64,000 nucleotides of DNA from an uncultured Alistipes sp. (GCA_900550375.1 URRP01000003.1:31487-95486), one strand, 5' to 3'. Shown: positions 34,404-43,815, counted from the first letter of the stretch. Notes: generated from the letters alone by a model not told the origin. A program made the numbers and translations.

Positions 34404-34762
34404 TTACGATGCACCCTGTTTCGTGGGTTTCAGAATCCTTACGACGATACCAGTCGACTCCCCGCAATCGGCAGCGATGTTGTCGAATTCCGCCTGAGAC
34501 AGATACTCCGTCCGATAGAGCGGTTCCAGCCAATAGGAGGTCTCGTAGATCTCTTTGAGTGCGATATGCAGTCTGGCGGTAAAATCGTTGCGCGACTGAC
34601 CGCCAACCGCTCCCGCAGATTCGCTCCGATACTCGTCCCCGCTTTGAGCAACTGCTTGGCCAGCACGTATTCGCCTTTCGTCTCCCGCAGATAGCGGCAC
34701 AACCGGATGACGCGAACGGCAAAGTCCATGCTTTTGGACAGAACGGCATTTTCGGTTTTCAC
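34404..34762 (-). pseudogene. Four-helix-bundle (23S IVP-type) protein, frameshifted
   Basis: The N-terminal half (MKTENAVLSKSMDFAVRVIR to LLKAGTSIGANLRE) and the C-terminal half (GGQSRNDFTARLHIALKEIYETSYWLEPL to the end) are in different frames. They join near 34610, where a single missing base explains the shift: one extra C in the plus strand would restore REAVGGQSRND. The complete protein would be about 120 residues. These small proteins are found as 23S rRNA intervening-sequence ORFs and as stand-alone genes of unknown role. A sequencing error cannot be excluded. Confidence 0.8.
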
Positions 34763-34802
34763 ACGAGAATTATAATTTTAATTCTTAATTTTTCATTTTC
34801 AA

Positions 34803-35774
34803 TTATTTTTTCCGTCCCATCAGACTGCGGGCATACTCGCGCAGCGGTTCCTTGCGTGCATCGGGGACATCCAGTCCGTCGAGCGTAGCCAGCGCACGGT
34901 CGAAACGCAGCGAAATCTGCTGCTCCGTCAGACGCGGCACCTCCAAGGCGTCGAAGACGGCGCGCACGCGGGAGATTTTCTCCTCGGCCGAAAGCGCCGC
35001 ATCCTTGTAGGTGTGGCGCAGCACCTCACGCTGCGACTCGTCGGCGCGGCTCATGGCCGTAATCATCAGATAAGTCTTCTTTCCTTCGAGAATATCGCCG
35101 CCGATGGTCTTGCCCAGCTCCTCGTCGCCGTAACTGTCCAGCAGATCGTCCTGCAGCTGAAAAGCCATGCCCAGTTCGATCGCGAACTGGTAGAGACGGC
35201 GGCTCTGCTCCTCGTCGGCACCGCCCAGAATCGCACCGATCATGGCCGAACCGGCCACCAGCACCGAGGTTTTCAACTCGATCATCGACATATACTCCAC
35301 GACCGAAACCTTCTGTTTGCGCTCGAAATCCATATCGTACTGCTGCCCCTCGCAGACACCGAGCGCCATCGTGTTGAAGACCTCCAAGATACGCGGCAGC
35401 AGCGCTGGCGGAGCCTGCGCGAGCAGCCGGTAGGCGCTGATAAGCATCGCGTCGCCCGACAGGATGGCCACATTGCCGCCCCAGCGGGCATAGACCGAGG
35501 GTTTGCCGCGGCGCACGGCGGCATTGTCCATAATGTCGTCGTGCAGCAGCGTGAAGTTATGGAAAACTTCAACGGCGGCCGCAGCCGGCAGCGCGACGTC
35601 GGTATCGTCGGTAAACAAGCCGCACGACAGCAGCAGCAGCATCGGCCGCAGGCGCTTGCCGCCGCCGGCGAGCGAATAGCGGATCGGATCATAAAGCCGT
35701 TCCGGTTCGGTAGGCAGCTCACGCTGAGCGAGGTAATTTTCAAGAAGTTCGAGAAGCCGTTCGTTGGTCTGCAT
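34803..35774 (-). CDS. Polyprenyl synthetase (trans-prenyl diphosphate synthase)
   Basis: Condenses isopentenyl diphosphate with allylic diphosphates. The 323-residue protein has the first Asp-rich motif LLHDDIMDNA and the second QLQDDLLDSYGD, plus GGGKRLRPML near the N-terminus. The residues before the first Asp motif are FHNFTLLHDD. Chain length (geranylgeranyl, farnesyl or longer for the menaquinone tail) cannot be fixed from this alone. The downstream operon contains futalosine-pathway genes, so a quinone-tail role is plausible. Confidence 0.92.
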   Translation of the reverse strand: MQTNERLLELLENYLAQRELPTEPERLYDPIRYSLAGGGKRLRPMLLLLSCGLFTDDTDVALPAAAAVEVFHNFTLLHDDIMDNAAVRRGKPSVYARWGGNVAILSGDAMLISAYRLLAQAPPALLPRILEVFNTMALGVCEGQQYDMDFERKQKVSVVEYMSMIELKTSVLVAGSAMIGAILGGADEEQSRRLYQFAIELGMAFQLQDDLLDSYGDEELGKTIGGDILEGKKTYLMITAMSRADESQREVLRHTYKDAALSAEEKISRVRAVFDALEVPRLTEQQISLRFDRALATLDGLDVPDARKEPLREYARSLMGRKK

Positions 35775-35814
35775 TTTTTTACGTTTGATCGTTCGTTTTC
35801 AACAGTCGTTTTCC

Positions 35815-35880
35815 CGCCTCGGCATAGCCCGCGCAAGCGCGGCTCTGCGCTCGGCTTATCGAAAACGTCGGCGAATACGC
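35815..35880 (-). repeat. Intergenic repeat, inverted partner of 40258-40320
   Basis: About 62 bp matches the reverse complement of 40258-40320 with a handful of differences. It contains nested inverted segments (CCGCGC-AA-GCGCGG and GCCTCGGC/GCTCGGC). Confidence 0.65.
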
Positions 35881-35899
35881 CTCCAAATATACGAAAAAG

Positions 35900-35930
35900 T
35901 TTGGAGTTGTGAGAAGTTTTCGTAACTTTG
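35900..35930 (+). promoter_or_regulatory. Consensus promoter for the ROK kinase
   Basis: TTTG at 35900-35903, 19 bp, TAACTTTG at 35923-35930; start codon 48 bp downstream of the -7 box. Confidence 0.85.
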
Positions 35931-35978
35931 GATGCGAATAAACGGCGCTTGGCGCCACAAACCAACATTTCAGCAACG

Positions 35979-36989
35979 ATGAAAAAACTTGCAATAGGAA
36001 TCGACATCGGCGGGATCAACACGGCTTTCGGACTGGTGGACGAAAACGGCGATCTCTATGCCGATTCGGTCGTATCGACCAAAAAGTTCCCGCTCTTCTC
36101 GGATTATCCGGCCTACGTGGCCGAGTTGACCGAGTCGATGCACGCGCTGGCCGACAGTCTCTCGTTCGAGTACGAATTGGTGGGTATCGGCATCGGCGCG
36201 CCCAACGCCAATTACCATACGGGAGTGATCGAGCATCCGGCCAACCTGTGGAAGTTTCCCGCCGGCGAAACCAATCTCGACGAAAACCGCCGCATGTTTC
36301 CGCTGGTCGACGACATCAAGAAAGCTTTTCCGGGCGTGGAGTGCCGGATGACCAACGACGCTAACGCCGCGACCATCGGCGAAATGATCTACGGCAACGC
36401 CAAGGGGATGAAGGATTTCATCATGATAACACTCGGCACGGGTCTCGGCTCGGGCTTCGTCTCCAACGGCGAGATGATCTACGGCCACGACGGCTTCGCC
36501 GGCGAGTTCGGTCACGTGATCGCCGTGCGGGGCGGCCGTCAGTGCGGCTGCGGCCGACGGGGCTGTCTGGAGACTTATGTCTCGGCAACGGGCATCAAAC
36601 GTACCGCCTTCGAGCTGATGGCTACCATGACCGAACCTTCGGAACTGCGCGACATTCCCTTCGCCAATTTCGATGCGGCGATGATCTCCACCGCAGCGTC
36701 GCACGGCGATCCCGTCGCACTCGAAGCCTTCCGTTTCACGGGCGAACTGCTGGGATACGCACTCGCCGATGCGGTGACGATCACCTCGCCCGAGGCTATC
36801 TTCCTCTTCGGCGGACTGGCCAAAGCCGGAAAATACATCTTCGAACCGACGCAGTGGTACATGGAGGAGAACATGATGAGCGTCTTCAAGAACAAGGTAA
36901 AGCTCCTGCCCAGCGGCATACAGAGCAAGAATGCCGCCATCCTCGGCGCTGCGGCGCTTATCTGGCAGGAGGTGCAGCACGGAGCCTGA
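35979..36989 (+). CDS. ROK family sugar kinase (glucokinase-like)
   Basis: Phosphorylates a hexose, probably glucose, with ATP. The 336-residue protein starts KKLAIGIDIGGINTAFGLVDENG (phosphate-1) and has ITLGTGLGSGF (phosphate-2). The ROK zinc-binding motif CGCGRRGCLETYVS follows the catalytic region HDGFAGEFGHV. No N-terminal HTH is present, so it is a kinase and not a NagC-type repressor. It precedes an exported beta-galactosidase, giving a plausible functional pair for released glucose, although a terminator lies between. Confidence 0.92.
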   Translation: MKKLAIGIDIGGINTAFGLVDENGDLYADSVVSTKKFPLFSDYPAYVAELTESMHALADSLSFEYELVGIGIGAPNANYHTGVIEHPANLWKFPAGETNLDENRRMFPLVDDIKKAFPGVECRMTNDANAATIGEMIYGNAKGMKDFIMITLGTGLGSGFVSNGEMIYGHDGFAGEFGHVIAVRGGRQCGCGRRGCLETYVSATGIKRTAFELMATMTEPSELRDIPFANFDAAMISTAASHGDPVALEAFRFTGELLGYALADAVTITSPEAIFLFGGLAKAGKYIFEPTQWYMEENMMSVFKNKVKLLPSGIQSKNAAILGAAALIWQEVQHGA

Positions 36990-37005
36990 TTGCCCACGAC
37001 ATCCG

Positions 37006-37044
37006 AACAGGAGCTTTCCGTATATCGGACGGCTCCTGTTTTTT
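37006..37044 (+). terminator. Intrinsic terminator after the ROK kinase
   Basis: AACAGGAGC (37006-37014) pairs with GCTCCTGTT (37032-37040), with an inner CCG/CGG pair and T6 at 37039-37044. The next ATG is 28 nt later, so the beta-galactosidase may depend on readthrough or on a promoter I cannot see. Confidence 0.75.
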
Positions 37045-37071
37045 ATAAAACCGACCCCAAACCGCTACCTC

Positions 37072-40000
37072 ATGAAACGAACTATCGCTCTGCTGGCACT
37101 CGCCCTCTCGACGGCGGCCGCAGCCCAAGAACCTTACCACCGCGACCTCGCGGTGCTGGAGGTCAACCGTGAAGCACCCCGCACCGAATTTATGGAATTC
37201 GCCTCGCGCGAAGCGGCCCTCACGCGCTCCTTCGAACAAAGCGACGCCTATCGCTCGCTCGACGGCGTGTGGAAATTCCGCTATACGGACGATCTGCGCA
37301 CATTGCCCGCCGATGCGACGGCCGACGCAGTCGATACCTCCGCATGGAGCGACATCCGTGTCCCGGGCAACTGGGAGCTGCAAGGGCACGGCACGCCGAT
37401 CTACGTCAATACGCGTTTCGAATTCGCCACGATCGACCCCGTGCCGCCGCAGCTGCCCGAGGCGATTCCGGCAGGCGTCTACCGCCGTACCTTCAGCGTT
37501 CCCGACCAGTGGGCGGGACGCAACGTCTATCTGACACTCGGCGCCGCCAAATCGGGCGTCTACGTCTACGTCAACGGCCGAGAAATAGGCTACAACGAAG
37601 ATTCGAAAGATCCGGCGCAATACCGTATCGACCCCTATCTGCGCCCGGGCGAAAATACGCTGGCACTCAAAATGACGCGCTGGAGCACCGGTTCCTACCT
37701 CGAAGCGCAGGATTTCTGGCGCATCAGCGGCATCGAACGCAGCGTCTACCTCTCGGCCGAAACTCCGGGCGCGCTCCGCGACTTCGACGTCGTCTCGACG
37801 CTCGACGACTCCTATCGCACGGGACTCTTCACGCTGAAGATGCTCCTTTCAGGCGACAAAGCGGTCGAAGCCGGTTACGAACTGCTCGACCGCGAGGGAC
37901 GTACCGTTGCCTCGGGGCGGCAGCAGGCGACGGGCGAAGCCCTGTTTCACGCCGAGCTGCCCGACGCGGCACACTGGACGGCCGAGACGCCCGACCTCTA
38001 TACGCTCGTAATGCACGTCAAGACCCCCGAACGGACGGTTTACATCCCCTTCAACGTGGGATTCCGCCGCTTTGAGTTCACCGACGCTGCCGAGCGCGAC
38101 GCCAAGGACCGCCCCTACCGCGTGCTGCTCGTCAACGGACAACCCGTTAAGTTCAAGGGGGTCAACCTTCACGAACACGATCCCCGCACGGGGCACTATG
38201 TTACCGAAGAGCTGTTGCTCAAGGATATGCTGCTGATGAAGGCGCACAACGTCAACGCCATCCGCACCTGCCACTATCCGCAGCAGCGCCGCTTCTACGA
38301 ACTGTGCGACTCGCTGGGCTTCTACGTCTACTCGGAGGCCAATGTCGAGACCCACGGCATGGGTTACAGCCTCGACGCGGGCCGCACGCTGGGCAACAAC
38401 CGCGCGTGGTGGCCGGCGCACGAGACTCGCCTGCGCAATATGTACGAGCGTACGCACAACTATCCCTCGGTCTCGATCTTCTCGCCGGCCAACGAATCGG
38501 GCAACGGCTACAACTTCTACAAGGCCTACGAGTGGCTCGAAGCCCGCGAGAAGGGCGAGAGCCGCATGAACCGCCCGATCTGCTACGAACGTGCGCAGTG
38601 GGAGTGGAACACCGATATGTTCGTGCCGATGTACCCCACGGCGGGGATGCTCGAAACGTGGGGCCGCGAAGGCACCGACCGTCCCGTCGTGCCATGCGAA
38701 TATTCGCACGCGATGGGCAACTCCAACGGCTCGCTGTGGCTGCAATGGCAGTCGATCTACAAATATCCCAATCTGCAGGGCGGCTTCATTTGGGACTGGG
38801 TCGATCAAGGATTCGAACGTCACGATGCAGCGGGGACTCCCTACTGGACTTACGGCGGCGACTACGGCGACCGTGAGCCGAGCGACGGCAACTTCTGCTG
38901 CAACGGACTCGTCTCGCCCGACCGTACGCCCCATCCCGCCATGGCCGAGGTGCGTTACGCCTATGCCGACATCGCCTTCCGGCCGGTCGGGCCGGCACAA
39001 GGGTCGTTCGAGGTCGAAAACCGCTTCTATTTCAGGACGCTCGACGGCTACGACATCGTCTACACGGTCGAAGCCGACGGCGTACCGGTACGCAGCGGCA
39101 CGGTGCGGCTGCACACTGCACCCCGGCAGCGCGAAACCGTCAACGTCGCCGTCGGGAAACTCAAGCCCGGACGCAGCTACTACCTGCGGCTGCGTGCCGT
39201 GACGCGCACCGAACGGCCGGGACTGCCCGCCGGCACGATCGTCGCCGAGGAGCAGTTTCCGATGCAGAAGGGCACGCTGCCCGCCTATAAACAGAGCGGC
39301 AAGCCACTGACCGTCACCTCGAACGACGACCGGATCGAAGCGGCGAACGATCACGTGCGTTTTGCCGTGAACCGCACGACGGGAGCGGCCCTGAGCTACG
39401 AAATCGACGGCGAAGAACTCTTCGCCGAACAGTTCGGCGTGCGGCACAACTTCTGGCGGGCACCTGTCGACAACGACTACGGCGACAAAATACCCCGCCG
39501 CACGCAGATATGGAAAGAGGCGACGCGCGACGCCCAAGCCGAGGTTACGGGCCGCATGGAGGGCGATGCGGCGGTGATTACAGCCGCCTACGCCTTCGCC
39601 GGCAGCAATCGGCTCGATATGATCTACACGGTCCATCCGTCGGGTGCGGTGAACGTGCGGATGCACTTCTCGCGCGGGGAGGATCCAATGCCCGAGATGC
39701 TGCGCTACGGCGTGCGTTTCCGCCTGCCCGAACGCATGGACGCCTTCACCTATTTCGGACGGGGACCCGAGGAGAACTACTGGGACCGCAAGGCGGGAAC
39801 CTTCATCGGCCGTTATGCGACTTCGGCACGCGAGGAGTGCTTCCCCTACGTGCGGCCGCAGGAGACGGGGCACCACTGCGACACCGAGTGGATCGATTTC
39901 GGCGAGCTGCTCGTCGTGGCCGACTCGGCGATGGAGTTCAACGCCCTGCGCTGCTCGGTCGAGGATCTCGACGGCGAGCAGGCCGTCGAACGCGATTACC

Positions 40001-40248
40001 AGTGGCACAACTGGACGAAAAGCGACCCCAACGACGTGGACAAAGCGCGTAACACGATGCGCCGCCAGACTCACGTGAACGACATTCCGGTGCGTGATTT
40101 CGTCGAGGTCTGTCTCGACTACCGCCAGATGGGACTCGGCGGCTACGACAGCTGGAGCAAACACCCGGAAGAAGCCGTGATACTGCGCACCGAGAAGCTC
40201 CGCGACTGGGGCTTCACGCTCGTCCCGAAGCGGGCGCGCGCCAATTAA
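37072..40248 (+). CDS. Exported GH2 beta-galactosidase
   Basis: Glycoside hydrolase family 2 enzyme of 1058 residues with a signal peptide (MKRTIALLALALSTAAAAQ), so it acts in the periplasm. Domain order is sugar-binding jelly roll, Ig-like domain, TIM barrel (about residues 350-640), Ig-like domain, and a C-terminal LacZ small-chain domain. Acid/base Glu is E475 in PANESGNG and the nucleophile is E543 in CEYSHAMGNS, as in LacZ. Likely substrates are beta-galactosides from diet or host glycans. Start ATG at 37072; an upstream in-frame ATG adds residues from the kinase tail. Confidence 0.93.
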   Translation: MKRTIALLALALSTAAAAQEPYHRDLAVLEVNREAPRTEFMEFASREAALTRSFEQSDAYRSLDGVWKFRYTDDLRTLPADATADAVDTSAWSDIRVPGNWELQGHGTPIYVNTRFEFATIDPVPPQLPEAIPAGVYRRTFSVPDQWAGRNVYLTLGAAKSGVYVYVNGREIGYNEDSKDPAQYRIDPYLRPGENTLALKMTRWSTGSYLEAQDFWRISGIERSVYLSAETPGALRDFDVVSTLDDSYRTGLFTLKMLLSGDKAVEAGYELLDREGRTVASGRQQATGEALFHAELPDAAHWTAETPDLYTLVMHVKTPERTVYIPFNVGFRRFEFTDAAERDAKDRPYRVLLVNGQPVKFKGVNLHEHDPRTGHYVTEELLLKDMLLMKAHNVNAIRTCHYPQQRRFYELCDSLGFYVYSEANVETHGMGYSLDAGRTLGNNRAWWPAHETRLRNMYERTHNYPSVSIFSPANESGNGYNFYKAYEWLEAREKGESRMNRPICYERAQWEWNTDMFVPMYPTAGMLETWGREGTDRPVVPCEYSHAMGNSNGSLWLQWQSIYKYPNLQGGFIWDWVDQGFERHDAAGTPYWTYGGDYGDREPSDGNFCCNGLVSPDRTPHPAMAEVRYAYADIAFRPVGPAQGSFEVENRFYFRTLDGYDIVYTVEADGVPVRSGTVRLHTAPRQRETVNVAVGKLKPGRSYYLRLRAVTRTERPGLPAGTIVAEEQFPMQKGTLPAYKQSGKPLTVTSNDDRIEAANDHVRFAVNRTTGAALSYEIDGEELFAEQFGVRHNFWRAPVDNDYGDKIPRRTQIWKEATRDAQAEVTGRMEGDAAVITAAYAFAGSNRLDMIYTVHPSGAVNVRMHFSRGEDPMPEMLRYGVRFRLPERMDAFTYFGRGPEENYWDRKAGTFIGRYATSAREECFPYVRPQETGHHCDTEWIDFGELLVVADSAMEFNALRCSVEDLDGEQAVERDYQWHNWTKSDPNDVDKARNTMRRQTHVNDIPVRDFVEVCLDYRQMGLGGYDSWSKHPEEAVILRTEKLRDWGFTLVPKRARAN

Positions 40249-40257
40249 TTACGAACG

Positions 40258-40320
40258 TTTTCGTTAAGCCGAGTGCAGAGGCGCGCTTATGCGGGCTATG
40301 CCGAGGCGGGGAAACGAAGA
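40258..40320 (+). repeat. Intergenic repeat, inverted partner of 35815-35880
   Basis: Same 62-bp element as at 35815-35880 in opposite orientation. Together they flank the kinase and beta-galactosidase genes as a 4.4-kb inverted pair. Confidence 0.65.
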
Positions 40321-40337
40321 GAGAAACTCAACGTTTC

Positions 40338-40367
40338 AAGGCGGCCGATGTAAAAGTCGGCCGCCTT
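40338..40367. terminator. Hairpin between convergent beta-galactosidase and RSH genes
   Basis: AAGGCGGCCGA (40338-40348) pairs perfectly with TCGGCCGCCTT (40357-40367) around 8 nt. The T-run is weak on both sides. Confidence 0.5.
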
Positions 40368-40482
40368 GCTGTTTCAAAAGCACTCGGATTGTCCTGCGAA
40401 ACACGCCTGCGGCCCGCCGCTCCGAGGGCCGCATCAGGGCCGAACGGGGCGAAACGAATTTCCGTCGGACATCGTCCGATCG

Positions 40483-42681
40483 TTACCCGTTCACGCGGAA
40501 CGCCTTCTGCACGCCCTTGATGCGCAGGATGGCGTGAATAAGCGTGTCGACGACGCTCGTGGCGGGCACCTCGACGTCGATCGTACCCGTGAGCAGCCCG
40601 CCCCGCGAAGAGAGGTTCATCGAGCGGATGTTGAGCTTCAGGTCGCGGATCACCGTCTCGGTGATGTGGTTGGCCATGCCCATCGTATCGGCCGCCACGA
40701 TGCGGATCGCCACGCGGAACGCCCCTTCGGCCGTCTGCCGCCAGCGGGCGTCGATGACCCGATAGGGATAGTTCTCGCGCATCCGCCGCGCATTGGGACA
40801 GTCGATGCGGTGGATCGTGATGCCGGAGCTGATCGTCACGAAGCCGAAAATATCGTCGCCCTTGATCGGGTTGCAACACTTGGCGAGTTTGTACTCGATC
40901 TGATTGATGTTGTCGTCGATCACGAGCGCATCGGTCGAGTGTACCGGCCGCGCGGCGGCGTTTTGCAGCTTGGCCTGCTCGGCCGCGGCGGCCGCGGCCC
41001 GACGCTCTTCGTCGGCCTCACCCGACTGCCAGCGGGTGAGAATCTCCTTGATCGTAGAAAGATCGACCTTCTCGGTGGCGATCAGCCCGTAGAGTTCGGT
41101 GCCGGCCTTGAGCTTGTAGTATTTGCACAGGTAGGCCACCGCCTCGTCGATGGAAAGGTTGAATTTCCAGTTCTTGAGCTTGCGCTCCAGCTCCTCGCGC
41201 CCCAGCCGCGCGCTCTTGGCCTGCTCCTCGCGGATGAAGGCCTTGATCTTGCTGCGCGCCTTGGCGGTCTTGACCGCCGAGAGCCAGTCGGCCTTGGGCG
41301 TCTGGTTCTTCTGCGTGAGAATCTCGACGATATCGCCGTTGTGCAGCGTCTCCTTGATCGGCACGGCACGGCCGTTGATCTTGCCACCCGCACAGCTGCA
41401 CCCCAGATTGGAATGGATATCGAAGGCGAAATCGAGCACCGTCGCCCCTTCGGGCAGCTTGCGCAGGTCGCCGTTGGGCGTGAAGACGAAGATTTCGCCC
41501 GATGCGGGCCGCGAGTCGAACCGCTGCGCCAGTGCGTGGGGCGTATCCTCCATCAGTTCGCGCAGGCGGCCGAGCCATATCTCGCTCGTGAGCGCCCCCT
41601 GATTGACCCCCTTGTAGCGCCAGTGGGCCGCAATACCGCGTTCGGCCACGGCATCCATCCGTTCCGTGCGGATCTGAATCTCGACCCAGCGGCCGCCGCC
41701 GGCCGAAACGGTGGTTTGGAGTGACTCGTAGCCATTGGATTTCGGGATCGAAATCCAGTCGCGCAGCCGCTCGGTATTGGGGATGTAGTAGTCGGTGACG
41801 ATCGAGTAGACGGCCCAGCACTGGGTCTTCTCCTCCTCGGGCGGGCAGTCGAGGATGATGCGCAGCGCAAAGATGTCGTAGACCCCTTCGAACGGCACGT
41901 GCTGCTTGTGCATCTTGGTCCAGATCGAGAAGATCGACTTCGTGCGGCTCTTGATATGGTACTTGAATCCCTGCTTGTCCAGCCGCTCGACAATCGGTTC
42001 GAGAAAACGGCCGATGAAAGTCTGACGCTCCCGCTCGGTCTCCTCGAGTTTACGGTGGATAAGGTTGTATTCGGCCGGTTCGAGGTAGCTCAGGGCAATG
42101 TCCTCCAGCTCGCTCTTGATCGAGTAGAGACCCAGCTTGTGCGCGATCTGGGCATAGAGGTTCATGCTCTCCCAGCTCTTCTTGCGCCACTTGTCGCGGG
42201 GAAACATCCGCAGATTGCGCATCACTTCGAGGCGGTCGGCCAACTTGATGAGGATCACGCGCGGGTCTTCGGAGTAGCTCACGATCAGATCGCGGAAGTT
42301 GGCCGCCTGCTCCTTCGAGACCTTCAGCCGGATCTTCGAGATGTTGCTCAGCCCCATCGCGATGCCCAGCACCTCGTCGCCGAAGCGGCGGCTGATTTCG
42401 GCCGTGACACCCACCAGATCGCCCGCCTCGTCACGGGCGGCGAGCCGCACCACATCATGCAGGATGGCCGCCAGCGTGGAGTTGCGGCCCAGTCCGATCT
42501 CGGAGATGACGATACGGGCGACGCCGACGGCATGATCCAGCAACGGCTGCCCGTCGTAACGCACCTGCTTCCCGAGACGTTCGGCGGCATACGTCAGCGC
42601 CTCGCCGACCAGCCGCTGCGTCGTCTCGGAAAAATTTGCAGCGACGAGTGCCCGCAACTCGTCGTAACGTGTCGTTTCCAT
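40483..42681 (-). CDS. RelA/SpoT homologue, (p)ppGpp synthetase/hydrolase family
   Basis: A long RSH protein of 732 residues: HD hydrolase domain, synthetase domain, TGS domain (IFVFTPNGDLRKLPEGATVLDFAF), helical and zinc-finger-like regions, and a C-terminal ACT domain. In the HD domain the metal residues are kept (LLDHAVG, ILHDVV, KLADRL). The usual HDxxED reads HDVVRL, so the conserved Glu-Asp pair is absent. In the synthetase G-loop the usual SxHTTV His is Gln (GYESLQTTV); EIQIRT is kept. Net synthetase or hydrolase activity is therefore uncertain. A -7 element (TAACTTTG, minus) is at 42726-42733. Confidence 0.9.
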   Translation of the reverse strand: METTRYDELRALVAANFSETTQRLVGEALTYAAERLGKQVRYDGQPLLDHAVGVARIVISEIGLGRNSTLAAILHDVVRLAARDEAGDLVGVTAEISRRFGDEVLGIAMGLSNISKIRLKVSKEQAANFRDLIVSYSEDPRVILIKLADRLEVMRNLRMFPRDKWRKKSWESMNLYAQIAHKLGLYSIKSELEDIALSYLEPAEYNLIHRKLEETERERQTFIGRFLEPIVERLDKQGFKYHIKSRTKSIFSIWTKMHKQHVPFEGVYDIFALRIILDCPPEEEKTQCWAVYSIVTDYYIPNTERLRDWISIPKSNGYESLQTTVSAGGGRWVEIQIRTERMDAVAERGIAAHWRYKGVNQGALTSEIWLGRLRELMEDTPHALAQRFDSRPASGEIFVFTPNGDLRKLPEGATVLDFAFDIHSNLGCSCAGGKINGRAVPIKETLHNGDIVEILTQKNQTPKADWLSAVKTAKARSKIKAFIREEQAKSARLGREELERKLKNWKFNLSIDEAVAYLCKYYKLKAGTELYGLIATEKVDLSTIKEILTRWQSGEADEERRAAAAAAEQAKLQNAAARPVHSTDALVIDDNINQIEYKLAKCCNPIKGDDIFGFVTISSGITIHRIDCPNARRMRENYPYRVIDARWRQTAEGAFRVAIRIVAADTMGMANHITETVIRDLKLNIRSMNLSSRGGLLTGTIDVEVPATSVVDTLIHAILRIKGVQKAFRVNG

Positions 42682-42725
42682 AGCTCTGCACGATTTAATG
42701 GGATACCCCGTTCTACCTAACGCAA

Positions 42726-42733
42726 CAAAGTTA
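42726..42733 (-). promoter_or_regulatory. -7 element for the RSH gene
   Basis: Minus-strand TAACTTTG, 45 bp before the ATG at 42681. A TTTG lies closer than the usual 19 bp. Confidence 0.5.
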
Positions 42734-42862
42734 CAAAAATTTCACAAACGCTGTGCCTTGTTGTGCCGGCATGGTCTCTATTTTCGTCGGGTACGGGCTG
42801 CGGGGCCTGCGGCAGGCCGGTTCGTCGCCATTGGGGCCGTCGAACACTGCGGCGGATTTTCG

Positions 42863-43477
42863 CTACTCCTTCGGCTTTATGTAACCGATCGGTCGGCGCG
42901 AAGGCTGCGCCTGCGGAATCTTGACGGACAGTGCGGCGATCGCATCGTAGATCGTGTCCAGCTCCCTGCGCATATCCTCCGACAAGTCGTTCATCGCTTC
43001 GGCGTTGTCGGCGTCGGAGCGCTCCAGCAATGCCAGTTTCGCACGGATCTCCGACAGCTCGGCCGTGACGGTCGTCGTCGAGGTGATGTAGCTGCGCAGG
43101 GCCACGAAGGCTTTCATAATGGCCCTATTTATCAATATGGCCGTATTGCTGCGAAGGACACTCGACAACATCGCCACGCCCAATTCTGTAAAGGCAAACG
43201 GCAAATACCGACGACCGCCCCAACCAGATATATCATGTTGTGAGTTCCGACTTGAGGTCGCAAATTGCGTCCTCAAGTTTATTTTCAACAGATCGTATTC
43301 CGATTCTGTGAGTTTGAACATGAATTCCTCTCCTTCAAAACGTTCGATATTGCGGCGCACGGCCTCTTTCAGACGTTTAGTTTCAACTTGGTATAGAGCG
43401 GCGAGGTCGAAATCCAGCATCACACGCTGGCCGCGGATTTCATAGATTTTATTTTGGATAACGGCGATTTCGGTCAT
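42863..43477 (-). CDS. ORF6N domain protein
   Basis: A 204-residue protein whose first 90 residues match the ORF6N/KilA-N type DNA-binding domain: KIYEIRGQRVMLDFDLAALYQVETKRLKEAVRRN, then RFEGEEFMFKLTESEYD and YLPFAFTELGVAMLSSVL. The C-terminal half is helical and ends in a basic tail. Such genes come from phage but are common as isolated chromosomal genes in Bacteroidales, often in accessory regions. It adjoins the second RNA-regulator locus on its left. A minus-strand TATTTTTG promoter element is at 43520-43527. Confidence 0.88.
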   Translation of the reverse strand: MTEIAVIQNKIYEIRGQRVMLDFDLAALYQVETKRLKEAVRRNIERFEGEEFMFKLTESEYDLLKINLRTQFATSSRNSQHDISGWGGRRYLPFAFTELGVAMLSSVLRSNTAILINRAIMKAFVALRSYITSTTTVTAELSEIRAKLALLERSDADNAEAMNDLSEDMRRELDTIYDAIAALSVKIPQAQPSRRPIGYIKPKE

Positions 43478-43589
43478 GGGGTTCGAAGCGGTTGCGGTTA
43501 GGTTCCGGTGTAATTATCACAAAAATAGCAAAAAAAGGCGAGCAATCGGCACCGAATCCCAATTTAATTTCGATGTTCTCCACCCGTCA

Positions 43590-43699
43590 AATTCGTTAGG
43601 ACGCGGTACACGTTCTTGCATCGGACAGCCCATACCTTCAGGAGGAAAGATGCATTCCGCCGCCTCTTTTATTTCCGATACATACAATAAGATATTGTA
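43590..43699 (+). ncRNA. Degenerate 3' copy of the structured RNA with palindrome (locus B)
   Basis: Keeps the 3' part of the RNA: GGACGCGGTACACGTTC (from 43600), ACAGCCCATACCTTCAGGAG, the T-run and ATTTCCGATA. The palindrome TACAAT-AAGAT-ATTGTA at 43683-43699 follows. The match to the full copy at 44374-44618 continues about 45 bp past the palindrome (CTCTCACCTAAC shared). The regulator and RNA between are therefore bracketed by direct repeats. Confidence 0.6.
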
Positions 43700-43815
43700 T
43701 ATTCAGAGGGTACATCTCTCACCTAACGTTCATGCAACCCATTCGGATGCAATAAAAAATACTTATCTGCAAAAATGTCAAAGATATAGCACGGAGCGGA
43801 CCTTTCGCCGCATTT

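Noticed and set aside
37849..40164. 771-codon antisense ORF opposite the beta-galactosidase
   Set aside because: Shadow frame; the plus-strand frame has intact GH2 catalytic motifs.
42863..43477. Prophage remnant around the ORF6N gene
   Set aside because: No integrase, capsid, portal or lysis gene is nearby; isolated ORF6N genes are common in Bacteroidales.
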